64,000 bases of DNA from Nilaparvata lugens (taxonomy: Eukaryota > Arthropoda > Insecta > Hemiptera > Delphacidae), in the NCBI RefSeq assembly GCF_014356525.2, contig NC_052509.1:35460001-35524000 (forward strand). The letters are read 5' to 3'. Every line of letters begins with the position of its first letter. Positions within the stretch are counted from its first letter, which is position 1. Below, in pieces: positions 11,001-23,363 of the stretch. The notes below the pieces were generated by a model that worked only from the letters and a program-made list of their open reading frames with translations, did not search any database and was not told where the DNA came from. A program made the translations under genes and the position numbers.

Positions 11001-12622
11001 TCATGAACAGATAAACCAAGTTTCATAACAAGATCTTTTGTGATGAAATTGGCAGTACTACCAGAATCAATCATTAAACGAACACCAATAAACGAACCAG
11101 ATGAATTTTTAATAACTGCTTGAGCAGTACCTAGAACAACACTCGTTTTAGGAATTAAACTAACAATTGATGACTTATCAATAACATTATCAGTGATACC
11201 ACAATGCTTAGAAGAATTTGAATTCTCAACAACATTCATAGTGCTATCAGTTTGAGTGATCGAATCAACGGATTTCGATTTCAAAGCAACTTTAGAGATG
11301 TTATCAGTAGACTTCTGATAACGAACAGGAGAATTCGAACGGTTATTATCACTACTACGAGGATAATGAAGTAATTTATTATGCATACGACCACAATAAC
11401 ACAACGATTTAGACTTGCATTGGTTTACAGCGTGAAATTTGGAGAAACAATTGAAACAGACTCTCAATGATTTAATAAATTCATTCCTAGCTTTTGGATC
11501 TCTTTTCAAGAAAGCAGGACATTTGAATAACGAATGATTCGTTGAGTTGCAAAATGAGCATTTTGTTTCAGCACTATCATTCAATTCACAAGTAACTAAG
11601 CTGCTTTTATTTCGAACGCTGTTATTAGCCTGAGTAGATAAGACAACCTTTTTCTGAAAAGACTTATTTTTCGGCTTTTCGATAGATTTTTGTTCATAAA
11701 CAGACGGCACATCAGATGCAGATAATTGATGAGATCTAACTCTCTTATTCACGAAATCAATCAACTGTTGACAAGAAGGAAAGCTCTTATCAGCTACCTC
11801 GAGCTCAAACGATTCACGTGATATTTTGTCTAATTGACGAATAGCTAATGAGTACAAGATATAATCAGCCAAATCAGGAACTTTCAACGATTTCAGAGTG
11901 GTAATACTATCACCTACTTTAACAAGAAAATCTTGAAGCGATTGTAACGAAGGTTTAAATAATGGGATTGAACTAGTTTTCAAAATCTCATTTACGTAGT
12001 AGTTAGCTAGCACCCTATCACTTTCATAACGCTTGCATAGAGTCTTCCATGCCAAATCAAAATCACTACTTATCTGAAAAGATTTTACTACTCTGGCTGC
12101 TTCGCCTTTCAACAAATTATGCAAAATATGAGATTTAAGAACAGGAGAATAATATTTATCATCCACAATCAATGATGAAAAGATATTTTTGAATCTAGGC
12201 CAGTCTGAAATATCAGAGCCATCAAACGGTTTTATTTCAGTTGGAGGTAATATCATGTTCAAACGGGGAGAATGAGAGGTTGAAGGTGAAGGTTCACTTT
12301 TCTCCTTCGGCTTCTCATTTTTCATTTGATTCAATTTATCACGAGCATTTATTATTGCACAGGATAAATTATCAATAACGGTAAGTGATTGATATTCAGG
12401 TTCTTTAGTAGGTTCAACTTGAATAGATAATTCATTGATTCCATCTAAGAGTGCAGAATATTCTTTCACAGTATTTTCAATAGATATGCTTCTTATCAAA
12501 AATTGAGATTGAATTTTAGGATCATTGATGTCCTTCAACAAGTCATAGGCTTGTTGAACACGGCTAAACAAAGTTTCTTTCTTCTTCACTCGAATAGTAA
12601 GCAAGGCTTGTGGGCTTGCCAT
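10928..12622 (-). CDS. gag: BEL/Pao gag and aspartic protease
   Basis: 564 codons from an ATG at 12622. The middle part (IKPFDGSDISDWPRF, then a LKGEAARVVKSF block) matches the DUF1759 capsid-like region of BEL elements. Two or three CCHC-type knuckles follow (CSFCNSTNHSLFKC, CFNCFSKFHAVNQC). A DUF1758-type retropepsin with MIDSGSTANFI lies near the C-terminus. The frame stops 73 bases into pol, and pol continues in the -1 frame. A five-T run sits at the overlap: one T lost would explain the break, or it is a weak -1 slip site. BEL elements normally encode one continuous gag-pol, so I favour a single-base deletion. Confidence 0.9.
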   Translation of the reverse strand: MASPQALLTIRVKKKETLFSRVQQAYDLLKDINDPKIQSQFLIRSISIENTVKEYSALLDGINELSIQVEPTKEPEYQSLTVIDNLSCAIINARDKLNQMKNEKPKEKSEPSPSTSHSPRLNMILPPTEIKPFDGSDISDWPRFKNIFSSLIVDDKYYSPVLKSHILHNLLKGEAARVVKSFQISSDFDLAWKTLCKRYESDRVLANYYVNEILKTSSIPLFKPSLQSLQDFLVKVGDSITTLKSLKVPDLADYILYSLAIRQLDKISRESFELEVADKSFPSCQQLIDFVNKRVRSHQLSASDVPSVYEQKSIEKPKNKSFQKKVVLSTQANNSVRNKSSLVTCELNDSAETKCSFCNSTNHSLFKCPAFLKRDPKARNEFIKSLRVCFNCFSKFHAVNQCKSKSLCYCGRMHNKLLHYPRSSDNNRSNSPVRYQKSTDNISKVALKSKSVDSITQTDSTMNVVENSNSSKHCGITDNVIDKSSIVSLIPKTSVVLGTAQAVIKNSSGSFIGVRLMIDSGSTANFITKDLVMKLGLSVHDCHQNFSGLNSSSVGNSSGVVKCF

Positions 12623-12753
12623 TGTAACTAAGTAACTGATTAGATAAACAAGGAGATTTGGAAAGGAGCTTTGTAACTGGATTTAACTCTACTATTAACG
12701 AATTGAAATTCAAATTGAAAATAAATCTCTTGGAAATAGAACATATCCTAGGC

Positions 12754-12765
12754 CTGGTCGGACCA
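12754..12765 (-). other. Primer binding site candidate of the BEL element
   Basis: Two bases inside the 5' LTR, the minus strand reads TGGTCCGACCAG. It starts with the TGG expected for pairing to a tRNA 3' CCA end. I cannot name the tRNA with confidence. Confidence 0.5.
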
Positions 12766-12767
12766 TG

Positions 12768-13210
12768 TGGTAATCCCGTCCTGTCCCCAAACGTATGGAT
12801 TGGGGTACAGTTAAGATTTAATTCACGAAAACGTCGACAACCCCAAAAGTAAGTCTTTAATTTGCACTAACCTTGGAACTGGCGAGGAAGTGGACTGCAT
12901 CTCGTGTGTAGAAGTTACTGCTGACGATATCCTGTCTTTATGCGTAGTCCTATATGATATTGTACATATATCACGAAACGAAACGAGGTAATTAATTGCG
13001 TTCAAGCTCGAACGCCACGGAACGAAAATGAAAAACGATGCTGATTTCTCAAGCACTATTCTTGAAGTGCTGGGTTGGAAGATAAACGGGGAGGATGAAG
13101 GAGGGGTGAGGGAGAGAGGTTATCTTGCCTCTTTGGGAGAGGGGGAAGGGGAGGAAAGCGCAAACTAATCAGCCCACAATCAAGGCTGCCGACCCCCCGT
13201 GAATCCACCA
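12768..13210 (-). repeat. 5' LTR of the BEL/Pao element
   Basis: 443 bp, same length and ends as the copy at 6657-7099, with about nine substitutions by eye. It is followed by the GTTGC target duplication. Confidence 0.93.
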
Positions 13211-13215
13211 GTTGC

Positions 13216-13434
13216 TTAGTTGTCAAAGTTAAAGCAATTTTCGTGCATTTTTCAAATGGTTTCAATTTCTTGTCCAAAAGGCTACTGTATTTGGGAATTG
13301 TACGACCATTGACCTTTTTGCAGCTTTGGCTTTTCCACTGGAAGTTATGCTCAACGATCGTGGAGGAGGAATAATCTTCAGTGAAAAAGCCTCATTTCAG
13401 TTCGTATTGAGACGTAACTGGAAAAACATCATGT
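13216..13434. other. Spacer between two mobile elements
   Basis: Unique-looking sequence with no open frame or repeat that I can support. It ends at the TA dinucleotide bordering the foldback element. Confidence 0.5.
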
Positions 13435-13436
13435 TA

Positions 13437-15036
13437 GTCCAGGCGCTGGCTTACATTGAGCATACATGAGAGAGGCAGAGAATTTGACTTCGGATTATTG
13501 TTTGGGGGTCTTTAGTGTATATGAAACTCGATGTCGTCACGTCTCAGGGTTGTCGACAGCTTGGGGGGAGGGGGGTAAGTTGTAAAAAACGCGCGTTTAT
13601 AAAATCGCCTGTCCTGCAGTTACTATTCATAGTACAGCTTTTAATTTTCTCTCAATATTATGTACACATAACTGGCTTTCAATAAGGTCCTATACATTTT
13701 TGCGATAAACCACATAGTTTTTCCGTAAAAAAATAAAATATCTCAAAAAATGTATTTTTTTATTATGGACTTTTTGTTATTTCTTGAATATTCAAGTAAT
13801 TAGCCGACTTAGAGGAAAAGGCTCCCAATAAACGTTGTAGGCCGTTTCTTGCTGAATCCAATGATATATATAGTTTGGGGGTTACGATCATAGATGCGGC
13901 GGTGGGAGGGGGATAAGTAGCACTGTTACGCTGCGGCGCGGTCCTCCCCCATGATTAATGCGCGTAATGGCCTGTCTATCGCATCGCTCCTACTAGTCTA
14001 TGCATTCAAATTATGTATTTCAGGAACGCTATCTTATGTATTTTCGGTCGCTGAACACGATTTTTCAACTCTCAAGCTTTGATAATTGATAATTCTCATC
14101 ATAATATACTAATTATGGTCAAAATTACAAACTTTATCTCATTATCATTATTTATGATTACATTGTAATGATAAACCATCCTGTTAGGAATCCTAATGTG
14201 TTTCTCAGTCGATAAAAAACTGATATTCCACTAAGAGAGAATAATTATTCGATTTAGTTCAATGATCACTTTGGAATTGCGAAAGTCAAGTAATGGAGTA
14301 AGTTAAACAAATAATATAGGCTACCCCATATAGAGCACCGTGTAACAGGAGTAAAATATTTTCTCAATATAAATTTACAGTTGAAGCACAAATAATGTAA
14401 ATTACTCCCATGTGATATGACTAAATATTTGATTACAAAGGAAATACAACTCTAAAGCTGCGTTTACACCAAAGTTATTAAGGAGATGTTAATATAACTT
14501 AATCATTATAGATTCTATTAGATTGAACATAACTTATCATACATATGATGGACATATGTGTTTGCCAAGTTCTGTTCAATCTAATAGAATCTATAAAGAT
14601 TAAGTTATTAACATTTTGTTAATAACGTTGGTGTAAACGCAGCTTTATCAACTGATTTCTGTAACTTATATCTACGAATAGATACTTTTCATCTGGCTGA
14701 GTTTGACTGATTGTCTTGGGGTGGTACTTGAATGAAAGTGGAATGAGAGATATCTTTGTTGAATTTGAAATATTTGGAGAGAATACTGTAGGAAATCTAT
14801 TGAGGGGAGATCAGTATAATTAAGGTGTGAGAGCAAGCAATCAATTCAATGAAACAACTACAAGGACTCATGAACGGTTCAAATATGAGAGATTGTCAAA
14901 GTATATTTGAAAGAAGTCAGGAGCTATTTGTGGAGTTTTTTAGGATCAAAATAAATGACTACTTGAAATTTATGACTGATTATTGTAACATAGTTTTAAT
15001 TATCTTAATTGTATTCATGCTCATAAGGAAGGTCTC
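13437..15036 (+). repeat. Left arm of the foldback element
   Basis: Inverted counterpart of 21748-23361 with high identity by eye. It includes a GC-rich block near 13890-13960 (GATGCGGCGGTGGGAGGGGG) and an embedded MITE at 14465-14645. Short open frames here recur on the opposite strand in the other arm and are not convincing genes. Confidence 0.85.
14465..14645. mobile_element. Embedded MITE, GCTGCGTTTACACC family
   Basis: Starts AAAGCTGCGTTTACACCAAAG and ends with its complement TTGGTGTAAACGCAGCTTT. The interior is itself palindromic around an ACATATGATGGACATATGT core. The other arm carries the same insertion (about 22142-22336), so it was present before the arms became inverted copies. 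Confidence 0.85.
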
Positions 15037-15037
15037 T

Positions 15038-15355
15038 CGCATCGCTCCTACTAGTCTTCTTGCTGAATCCAATGATATATATAGTTTGGGGGTTACGATC
15101 ATAGATGCGGCGGTGGGAGGGGGATAAGTAGCACTGCTACGCTGCGGCGCGGTCCTCCCCCATGATTAATGCGCGTAATGGCCTGTCTATCGCATCGCTC
15201 CTACTAGTCTATGCATTCAAATTATGTATTTCAGGAACGCTAACTTATGTATTTTCGGTCGCTGAACACGATTTTTCAACTCTCAAGCCTTAATAATTGA
15301 TAATTGTCATCATAATATACTAATTATGGTCAAAATTACAAACTTCATCTCATTC
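15038..15355 (+). repeat. Third partial copy of the foldback arm
   Basis: Direct repeat of about 13848-14148, starting at TTGCTGAATCCAATG and including the GC-rich block. It is joined to the arm end through CGCATCGCTCCTACTAGTCT, which also occurs inside the arm, suggesting recombination between short homologies. Confidence 0.8.
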
Positions 15356-17108
15356 TGCAAGGAAACTAAGAAATGACTGTATGAAATAAACGAAACTTGG
15401 GTTTTAAGAAATATATTAGGATAGAATAAAGATAATATTCATATATGTTATGTTCTATTGTTTTTATCTCAAATTAATTTATTGTGATGCGCTGCAGGCT
15501 AAATTATATTATTAATTGCACACTGGCCACGCTTACTTGATATAGTGGTCAGTTAATTTCCAAGAAATATTTGTGGAATTTCTTAGTTCTTCATGGTGGA
15601 AATGGAATTCATCATTTATTCATTATCATAATGATTATGTTTAGTATGAAAATGTTAATCTTTCGTGAATCTTCAGTTTGTCGTGAACTTTTGAGAAATT
15701 ATATCCAATATAATAATAGATATGTGTCAAATCAAAATGAAATGAAAATTTAAATATTCATTCATATTATTTCTAACAGTATTATTAAAATGATATTTCA
15801 CTAACTTTTGATTGATTCATCCATTATGGTATTCAGTATCTTATGGTTCAGACTGTTTTGAAATGGTAACTAGTTATTCAGTATCAAAATTTGGGATTCG
15901 AATAGTTTTGGGCCATGCCTGTTATTCTTTCCCAAACATATTTATATGATTTGTAATTTTATCCACAAATGAATGAATGAATGTATGTATTCCTGCACGT
16001 AGCTAACGTATGGATTATTCCTTTATAGATTCTTGCATGTCACATTAATAAATCTCTGCCACAGATTTAGAAATCAAGTCTCGATGGTTTGGAGAGCATA
16101 TTATTGGAGTGATTCTTTTACTCTGCTGCTTCTAATATGTTCACTACCTTTGTTTGATTTTAGACCATAGACATGAAAAGCTATGTCCACCTGTATCACT
16201 CCATCTTTATTGAGAATTTTCATAACTCTTCTCATCACAAAGTTTCCATAATCTTGCAGCGTATTGAAGTTTTGAAAAGTGAAGTAGGAGTTGAATTCAG
16301 GAGAGCCATGTCATCATTATGCGAATTTGTCAACGATATTTAGGGATTTAGTCAAATCCACAACTAGTTCTACTTACAATGTCATGGGCCAAGTGAGATT
16401 AAGAGATTTTTTCAAATATCCATCAGATGTTGACAGAGATTGCGGTTATTGTAGAAATGCATGCTGCACTAAAACTTCAATGCTGAATTATCTTTAAACA
16501 GCTACCTAGTAAAAATACAGAGATCAGATCTTTTTGTTCCAGAATTAACTAAGACTAGGATTTATGTTTGATTGTATCGTGGAGAATGAAAGAACTCTGT
16601 TTCTTTTTATAGGTGAGAATACACTTTTACAATTTGCCACAACTATGTTCAGATAAAAATCGTTGGAGACCGAATAACTATTTCTTTCTATACGTTCAAA
16701 AGAGAATCACACACTTCTTCACTTGCTTCCAGACCATTGATAACATTATGCAGATTCTGTTGTCCATCAGAAGATGACCTTGGTGATGTGAATGAAAGTC
16801 ATACATAATTTCGCTCCTGGGTTTTGGAAGATTTTGTGTTATAAATAGTCACGGATAAGTACAAATTTTGTATTAATTTCATTATTAATTGTTTCTTGAT
16901 CACGTTTTATCATTTTGTTTTAGATTTTAATTCTTAATTCTATTTTATAAGCCAAACATCGTTTAGAGGTTATTTTGAGGTTAGGTTTTCGAGATTTAAA
17001 AATAAACATAGATAGTTTACTTGACTAAAAATTATAACCAAATTAAAATCCTATCATTTATAAATCAATTATTATTATTGCAAGTAATATAATTTCTTAG
17101 ATAGGAAG
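15356..17108. other. Core of the foldback element, unidentified coding-like pieces
   Basis: No full gene. On the minus strand, a segment around 16155-16310 reads as an uninterrupted peptide containing FTFQNFNTLQDYGNF and DGVIQVDIAFHVYG, and another near 16720-16800 contains SSSDGQQNLHNVINGLE. These look more like decayed coding sequence than chance, but I do not recognise the family. They could be remnants of the element's own minus-strand gene, split from further pieces at 21.3-21.6 kb by the LINE insertion. Confidence 0.35.
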
Positions 17109-18223
17109 ATGAGCTCAAGTAAAACACCGAAGGTTATAATAGAAATGTAAACATAGCGAGAGTACTTACGCGTTCCCAAAACCAAAATTCAAAAACGCCA
17201 AAACCAAAAACCCCAGTTCTTCAAACTACTTTAGCCGAAAAAGTTGCTCAACTACAAAGTAGCCACACTAATTTAAAAAACCAATTAGAAGTAACTTTAA
17301 AAACGTCTGAGGAAGAAAGGTTAGGGATGGTAGAAGAAATTAAATCTTTGGAACTGATTATAAAATTACAAGATGAAGACCATAAAAAAGAAATACTAAA
17401 TCTAAAAAATCAATGTAGTCTAATGTCGGAGGAAATAAAGAAACTAAAATCTAAATTTGATAATACTAAATGTATGATAGAACCTCCGTCCAAATGCAAA
17501 AAAATAGAATCTAACCTAAATGATGGGAAATGCTCTGAAAATGGTCGAAATAAAACGTACAGTGAGGTTTTGAAGACAGCAACCAAAAATATAGCTGAGG
17601 GAAATAAAGATAGGAAAGGGAGAGTTCTGCTACTGACGTCCAGTCATGGACGTGATTGCAGTGATCTCCTTGATAAAAGATTAAAAAATAAATTTGATGT
17701 CCAATGTTTTTTCAAGCCAAGTGCATCAATTAATGCAGTTGTAGAGTCAGCTAGGGAACAAACTAAAGATTTTGATGAAAATGACTATCTAATTGTACTG
17801 GGTGGCTCAAATAATATAAATGAACCTAACTTGAATCATCTTCCTCAAGTAACAGAAAAAATCAAGGAAATTGTGCCACTCAGCAAAAAAACAAACTTAA
17901 TAATAAGTACTATTCCTAATAGGTTTGATAGGCCAGAATTAAATGAAGCAATCAACTCGACAAACAAATCAATCCATAATACAATCAACAGCCTAAAAAA
18001 TAAGAATTCTAAACAACTGGGGATTTGTTTTCTAAATGAAAGGCTGAAAAGACATAACTTCACTAATCATGGGTTGCATCTAAATCGATCTGGCAAAGTA
18101 ATCTTTTGTAATAGATTGGCAGAGCTGATTGAAAGCCGTTTGCAATCCTCTGGTTTAAAAACAGTCAAAAAAACAAATAACGATTTTTTAGTAAATTGGC
18201 TCAAAACAGGGAAAGGGAAATAG
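17109..18223 (+). pseudogene. LINE ORF1 with SGNH esterase-like domain
   Basis: The longest intact part is 17327-18223 (298 codons). The frame is open upstream to about 17140, and an ATG at 17109 is one frame away, so a single indel near 17140 probably separates start and body. The N-terminal half is a Lys/Glu-rich coiled coil. Counting from 17327, TSSHGRD (about 104-110) replaces the GDS block of SGNH hydrolases, VLGGSNNI (about 157-164) fits the GxxN block, and HGLHLNRSGK (about 245) fits the DxxH block. An esterase-like ORF1 is known from CR1-clade elements. Whether the active serine is functional cannot be told. Confidence 0.75.
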
Positions 18224-21147
18224 CTACAAATGCTAGAGATAGAGTAGCACAAGATGGTAAGGTCTTTAGTATTTATCATCAAAATATTCAGTATCTTCGC
18301 AACAAAATTGACAGATTAGAAGTATTTCTTAAACAGGAGGATCCTGATATTGTTATTTTCACAGAGCATGGCTTAAAAATAAAGGAAATAAATCAAGTTA
18401 GGATTCCAGGCTATTCACTGAGATCAGAATTTTGTAGAATAGCTCATAGAAGTGGTGGTGTATGTATATTCACTAGCAATGCTAAACATACCCAAACTTA
18501 TGAACTGGATTTTGTTAAGAGATTTTCTGTTGAGATGGATTTAGAGGTGACGGGACTAAGGTTAAAAATTGATGATCGATTTGAGGTAGCAGTGTTAGGT
18601 ATCTATAGGTCACCAAATGGAGACTGGCAAAAATTTTGTGAGCTGCTCCATACACTTTTGGAAATTACAACCGCTCGTTTCAGAAATGTTATAGTAGTAG
18701 GAGATTTCAATACCGATTTTGCCAGGCAGGATAAAATGACAGAGGACATTAGAGATATTATTAATATGAATAATTTAGAAATTAAGGTCCACGAATATAC
18801 AAGAGTAACTCGAACTTCACAGACAATTATTGATAATATCCTCACAAATATAGAAGGGTGTAATGTCAGGTTAGGTAGCTCAGATCTGTCAGATCATAAC
18901 TATCAAATTTTAGATGTTAAGCTGCAGGGCCAGAATCCAGCAGAAAAAAAACTTTTGTGAAAGAAATTCAGCAATATGAGCTAGGAAATATAAATTGTTT
19001 GAAGCAGGAACTGCTTCAAGAAAATTGGAGTAGTGTTTATAACAGTTGTAACCTAAATTACAAATATAAGCAATTCATTGATACTCTAAGATTTCACATT
19101 AGTGTATGCTGTCCAATAAAAAAAGTCAAAGTAAAAAGTAAATTAAACAAAGTAGATGAATGGATAACTGAAGATATTCTTACTCAAAGAAATATTGTTA
19201 GGGAAGCTTATGAGGAATTTAAATTAGTGAGGGATGTTCCGAGTGAAGTCAAATACAAATGTCTAAAGAAAAACTATGCAAAAGAAGTGATGAAAGCTAA
19301 GTGTAAGAAAACAGCTGAAATATTAACAACTAGTACCAATTTTAACTCTGCTGTTTGGGAGGTAATTAATAGAAATAGGAGAGCAGCTCAAAAAGATACA
19401 GTTACTAATGTCCCTAGGATAATCGATGAACATGGAATTATATGGATGATAGTATAGACATTTGTAACTTTTTCAATAAGTATTATCAACAGGTTGCATA
19501 TAATCTCCAAAAGTCACTGAACACTAATACTTATAATACAACTACATTAAATGCTGAGCCAATTGAAAAGGTATTTAAATTTCATCCATTATCAAGAGAT
19601 GAGTTGTCAAGAATAATAAAAATTTGAATAACAAAAAAACAGTAGGATTGGATGGGGTCTCAAGCAAAATTTTAAAAGAATGTGAAAATGAATTACTGGA
19701 CCCTTTATTGCATCTCCTTAATACTTCACTAGAGCAGGGTATTTTCCCTGATGATCTGAAACAAGGAAAAATTTTGCCAATTTTCAAGAGCGGTGATTCT
19801 GAAAGAGTTGAAAATTATAGACCCATTAGTATTCTAAATGTAATAAGTAAAATTTTTGAAAGAGTAGTTTTAAATAGGCTATTGATGCACCTGGAAGAAA
19901 TTAATTTCATATGTGATGAACAGCATGGGTTCCAGAAAGGGAAATCTACTAAGACTGCAATAGTATCCCTTGTTGAAAGACTAATAGATATAATAGATTC
20001 AGGTGAGAAGGCAGCCGCAATATTTCTTGATTTATCCAAAGCTTTTGATTGTGTGAACCATAGAATATTATTGGAAATACTTAAAACTGTAGGTGTGAAT
20101 GGTATAGAACTAAAATGGTTTGAATCATATCTCATAGGTAGAAACCAGTGTGTTGAGCTTACCAAGGTGGATGGGAATGAAATAGTAAAAATTAAATCTC
20201 AAAAACTGGAGGTCCAGGCTGGAGTACCTCAAGGCTCAATTCTGGGTCCCTTACTGTTTCTGTTGTATGTGAACCAATTACCAAAAGAGTTAAAAGATCA
20301 CAGAGCTCTGTTGTTTGCTGATGACACGTCGCTTATCTTTAACAATTATTTATTAGATAGTCTAGAAATAAATGCTTTTACTGGAGTACAGTCAATTGTC
20401 CAATTCTTGAAGCAAAGGCAATTAACAATAAATAGTAAGAAATGTCAATTCCTACAATTCAAAAGTAAATATAATTCAGTAGAGGATAGAGAAATAAATG
20501 TGTTTGTAGAGGAAAATGAATTAGACCAAGAAGAGAAAGTAGCATTCTTGGGAATTTTATTGGACAGGAAATTAACATGGCATCCTTACATTGAGAGGAT
20601 ATGTAATAAGATATCATCTGGAGTATTTGTCCTGCGGCAGCTTGCTAGGCTGAATGATAAAAAACTACTGTTAACTGCTTACCATGGACTTATACTATCT
20701 CATATTAGGTATGCTATTTTAGTATGGGGTAATTCATCTCAACAAAATATGGACAGGGTGTTTAAGATTCAAAAGAAGGCACTCAGATGTATAGAGAAAG
20801 TGAATAGGTTAGACTCTTGTAGGCCTTTATTTAAAAAGCTTGGTCTATTAACTGTGCCATCTTTGTATGTATATGAAGTTGTAATGCATGTGAAAACGAG
20901 TGGTGTGATCCAGAATTCAGATGTTCATGAGTATAATACGCGAAACAGAGCAGATTATCATATAATGGGTCACAATAGTAGGTTATTTGAACAAAAACCA
21001 GATTATATTGGTAGGAAATTTTATAACAAGCTACCTCAAATCTTGAAAAGTAATGATGATTTGAAGATTTTCAAAAAACAAATTAAAAAATATTTAGTTG
21101 ATAGAGCTTTTTATAGTGTACAAGAATTCCTTTCAAACCTAAACTAG
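18196..21147 (+). pseudogene. LINE ORF2: AP endonuclease and reverse transcriptase, frameshifted
   Basis: The first segment (18196-18960) is an AP-type endonuclease with SIYHQNIQYLRNKID, FTEHGL, GIYRSPNGDW, VVGDFNTD and a terminal LSDHNYQI block. The reading frame changes at an A8 run near 18950, again near 19450 and again near 19625. The last segment (19624-21147, 507 codons) is the reverse transcriptase with YRPISILNVISKIFERV, LDLSKAFDCVNH, AGVPQGSILGPLLF and the active-site FADDTS, ending in a YNKLPQILK region. It overlaps ORF1 by 28 bases. Domain order is complete, but three frame breaks make this copy inactive. Confidence 0.88.
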
Positions 21148-21250
21148 GTTGAACTACTTAGTGTTAGAATTATTATGTAATAACATGACTTGTCTTATAC
21201 TCCATGACTGGAGTCTTTAGGACGTAATCTTAAAAAAAAAAAAAAAAAAA

Positions 21251-21747
21251 TCAGAGTCTTGAAGAAAAATGTTATGTTCTCTTGAGAAGATTATGCTTCT
21301 GGAAATCATTCTCATCTCTCATTATTCTTGTTTTACTTCATTAGATGACTTTCTTCACAATCTCCAGTGTTATCCATAATGATGTCAACATACTTGAACA
21401 GAATATCTTTGATGGAAGATTTATTTATATAGTAGCAGCCATTTTAGGAAAGCCTTTGAAGAACTAGCTATTCCAATCACTCAGTTTTGGATGATCGAAT
21501 GAGGGTTTGCTCCAAAGCATGATCGGTTGTCACATTTATTAAATTTTCAAGGTTTCATTTGACAGAGAGTCAATGTATTGACTGTAGGCTATAGATTTAA
21601 TGTTTCCTTATTGGAAATTATTTTCTACTTCTATGGGTATTTTTTCATATTTTCTGGATATAACACAGACTTTATACTGTAACATAGTTTGTGTGATTGA
21701 ATGAAAAAAGTATGGGATCTTTTCTCGTACAGTTTCTATGTGCAATA
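21251..21747. other. Foldback core to the right of the LINE
   Basis: AT-rich. On the minus strand near 21480-21540 a peptide VTTDHALEQTLIRSSKTE appears; ALEQT-like blocks occur, from memory, in uncharacterised transposon-derived proteins of insects. It may be an upstream piece of the same decayed gene as the fragments at 16.1-16.8 kb. Confidence 0.3.
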
Positions 21748-23361
21748 CCAGAGTCCTTCCTTATGAGCATGAATACAATTTAAGATTATTAAAACTATGT
21801 TACAATAATCAGTCATAAATTTCAAGTAGTCATTTATTTTGATTCTAAAAAACTCCACAAATAGCTCCTGACTTCTTTCAAATATACTTTGACAATCTCT
21901 CATATTTGAACCGTTCATGAGTCCTTGTAGTTGTTTCATTGAATTGATTGCTTGCTCTCACACCTTAATTATACTGATCTCCCCTCAATAGATTTCCTAC
22001 AGTATTCTCTCCAAATATTTCAAATTCAACAAAGATATCTCTCATTCCACTTTCATTCAAGTACCACCCCAAGACAATCAGTCAAACTCAGCCAGATGAA
22101 AAGTATCTATTCGTAGATATAAGTTACAGAAATCAGTTGATAAAGCTGCGTTTACACCAACGTTATTAACAAAATGTTAATAACTTAATCTTTATAGATT
22201 CTATTAGATTGAACAGAACTTGGCAAACACATATGTCCATCATATGTATGATAAGTTATGTTCAATCTAATAGAATCTATAATGATTAAGTTATATTAAC
22301 ATCTCCTTAATAACTTTGGTGTAAACGCAGCTTTAGAGTTGTATTTCCTTTGTAATCAAATATTTAGTCATATCACATGGGAGTAATTTACATTATTTGT
22401 GCTTCAACTGTAAATTTATATTGAGAAAATATTTTACTCCTGTTACACGGTGCTCTATATGGGGTAGCCTATATTATTTGTTTAACTTACTCCATTACTT
22501 GACTTTCGCAATTCCAAAGTGATCATTGAACTAAATCGAATAATTATTCTCTCTTAGTGGAATATCAGTTTTTTATCGACTGAGAAACACATTAGGATTC
22601 CTAACAGGATGGTTTATCATTACAATGTAATCATAAATAATGATGATGAGATAAAGTTTGTAATTTTGACCATAATTAGTATATTATGATGAGAATTATC
22701 AATTATCAAGGCTTGAGAGTTGAAAAATCGTGTTCAGCGACCGAAAATACATAAGATAGCGTTCCTGAAATACATAATTTGAATGCATAGACTAGTAGGA
22801 GCGATGCGATAGACAGGCCATTACGCGCATTAATCATGGGGGAGGACCGCGCCGCAGCGTAGCAGTGCTACTTATCCCCCTCCCACCGCCGCATCTATGA
22901 TCGTAACCCCCAAACTATATAATTATATCATTGGATTCAGCAAGAAACGGCCTACAACGTTTATTGGGAGCCTTTTCCTCTAAGTCGGCTAATTACTTGA
23001 ATATTCGAGAAATAACAAAAAGTCCATAATAAAAAAATACATTTTTTGAGATACGGTATTTTATTTTTTTACGGAAAAACTATGCGGTTTATCGCAAAAA
23101 TGTATAGGACCACATTGAAAGCCAGTTGTGTGTACATAATATTGAGAAAAAATTAAAAGCTTTACTATGAATAGTAACTTCAGGTCAGGCGATTTTATAA
23201 ACGCGCGTTTTTTACAACTTACCCCCCTCCCCACCAAGCTGTCGACCACCCTGAGACGTGACGACATCGAGTTTCATATACACTAAAGACCCCCAAATAA
23301 TAATCCGAAGTCAAATTCTCTGCCTCTCTCATGTATGCTCAATGTAAGCCAGCGCCTGGAC
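21748..23361 (-). repeat. Right arm of the foldback element
   Basis: Inverted copy of 13437-15036, including the embedded MITE (about 22142-22336) and the GC-rich block (about 22836-22910). It ends CCAGCGCCTGGAC followed by TA. Confidence 0.85.
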
Positions 23362-23363
23362 TA

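Larger units (their letters stand above)
6657..13210 (-). mobile_element. BEL/Pao LTR retrotransposon, near-complete
   Basis: A 6554-bp element on the minus strand, flanked by the 5-bp target duplication GTTGC (6652-6656 and 13211-13215). It has two 443-bp LTRs, a gag-protease ORF and a pol ORF. By eye I count nine differences between the LTRs (about 2%), mostly transitions, so the insertion is fairly young. The domain order (DUF1759-type gag, zinc knuckles, aspartic protease, RT, RNase H, integrase, DUF5641-type end) is that of BEL/Pao. Confidence 0.95.
17109..21250 (+). mobile_element. CR1/Jockey-like LINE, two ORFs and poly(A) tail
   Basis: Contains an ORF1 with coiled coil and SGNH-like domain, an APE-type endonuclease plus reverse transcriptase ORF2, and an A-run at 21232-21250. 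Coding starts at about 17109; the true 5' end (untranslated region) may lie somewhat further left. I could not identify an unambiguous target duplication. Confidence 0.85.
13437..23361. mobile_element. Large foldback element with 1.6-kb inverted arms
   Basis: The sequence from 13437 (GTCCAGGCGCTGGCTTACAT) inward to about 15036 is repeated in inverted orientation at about 21748-23361. Each end is bordered by TA (13435-13436 and 23362-23363), compatible with a TA target duplication. The core (15.04-21.75 kb) contains a partial direct copy of the left arm, unidentified coding-like pieces and a LINE inserted at about 17.1-21.25 kb. No complete transposase is recognised. Confidence 0.75.

Noticed and set aside
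14849..15127. 92-codon open frame, also present reversed at 21736-21939
   Set aside because: It lies in the non-coding foldback arms, includes a GC-rich repeat and no domain; the two arms being identical explains the shared frame.
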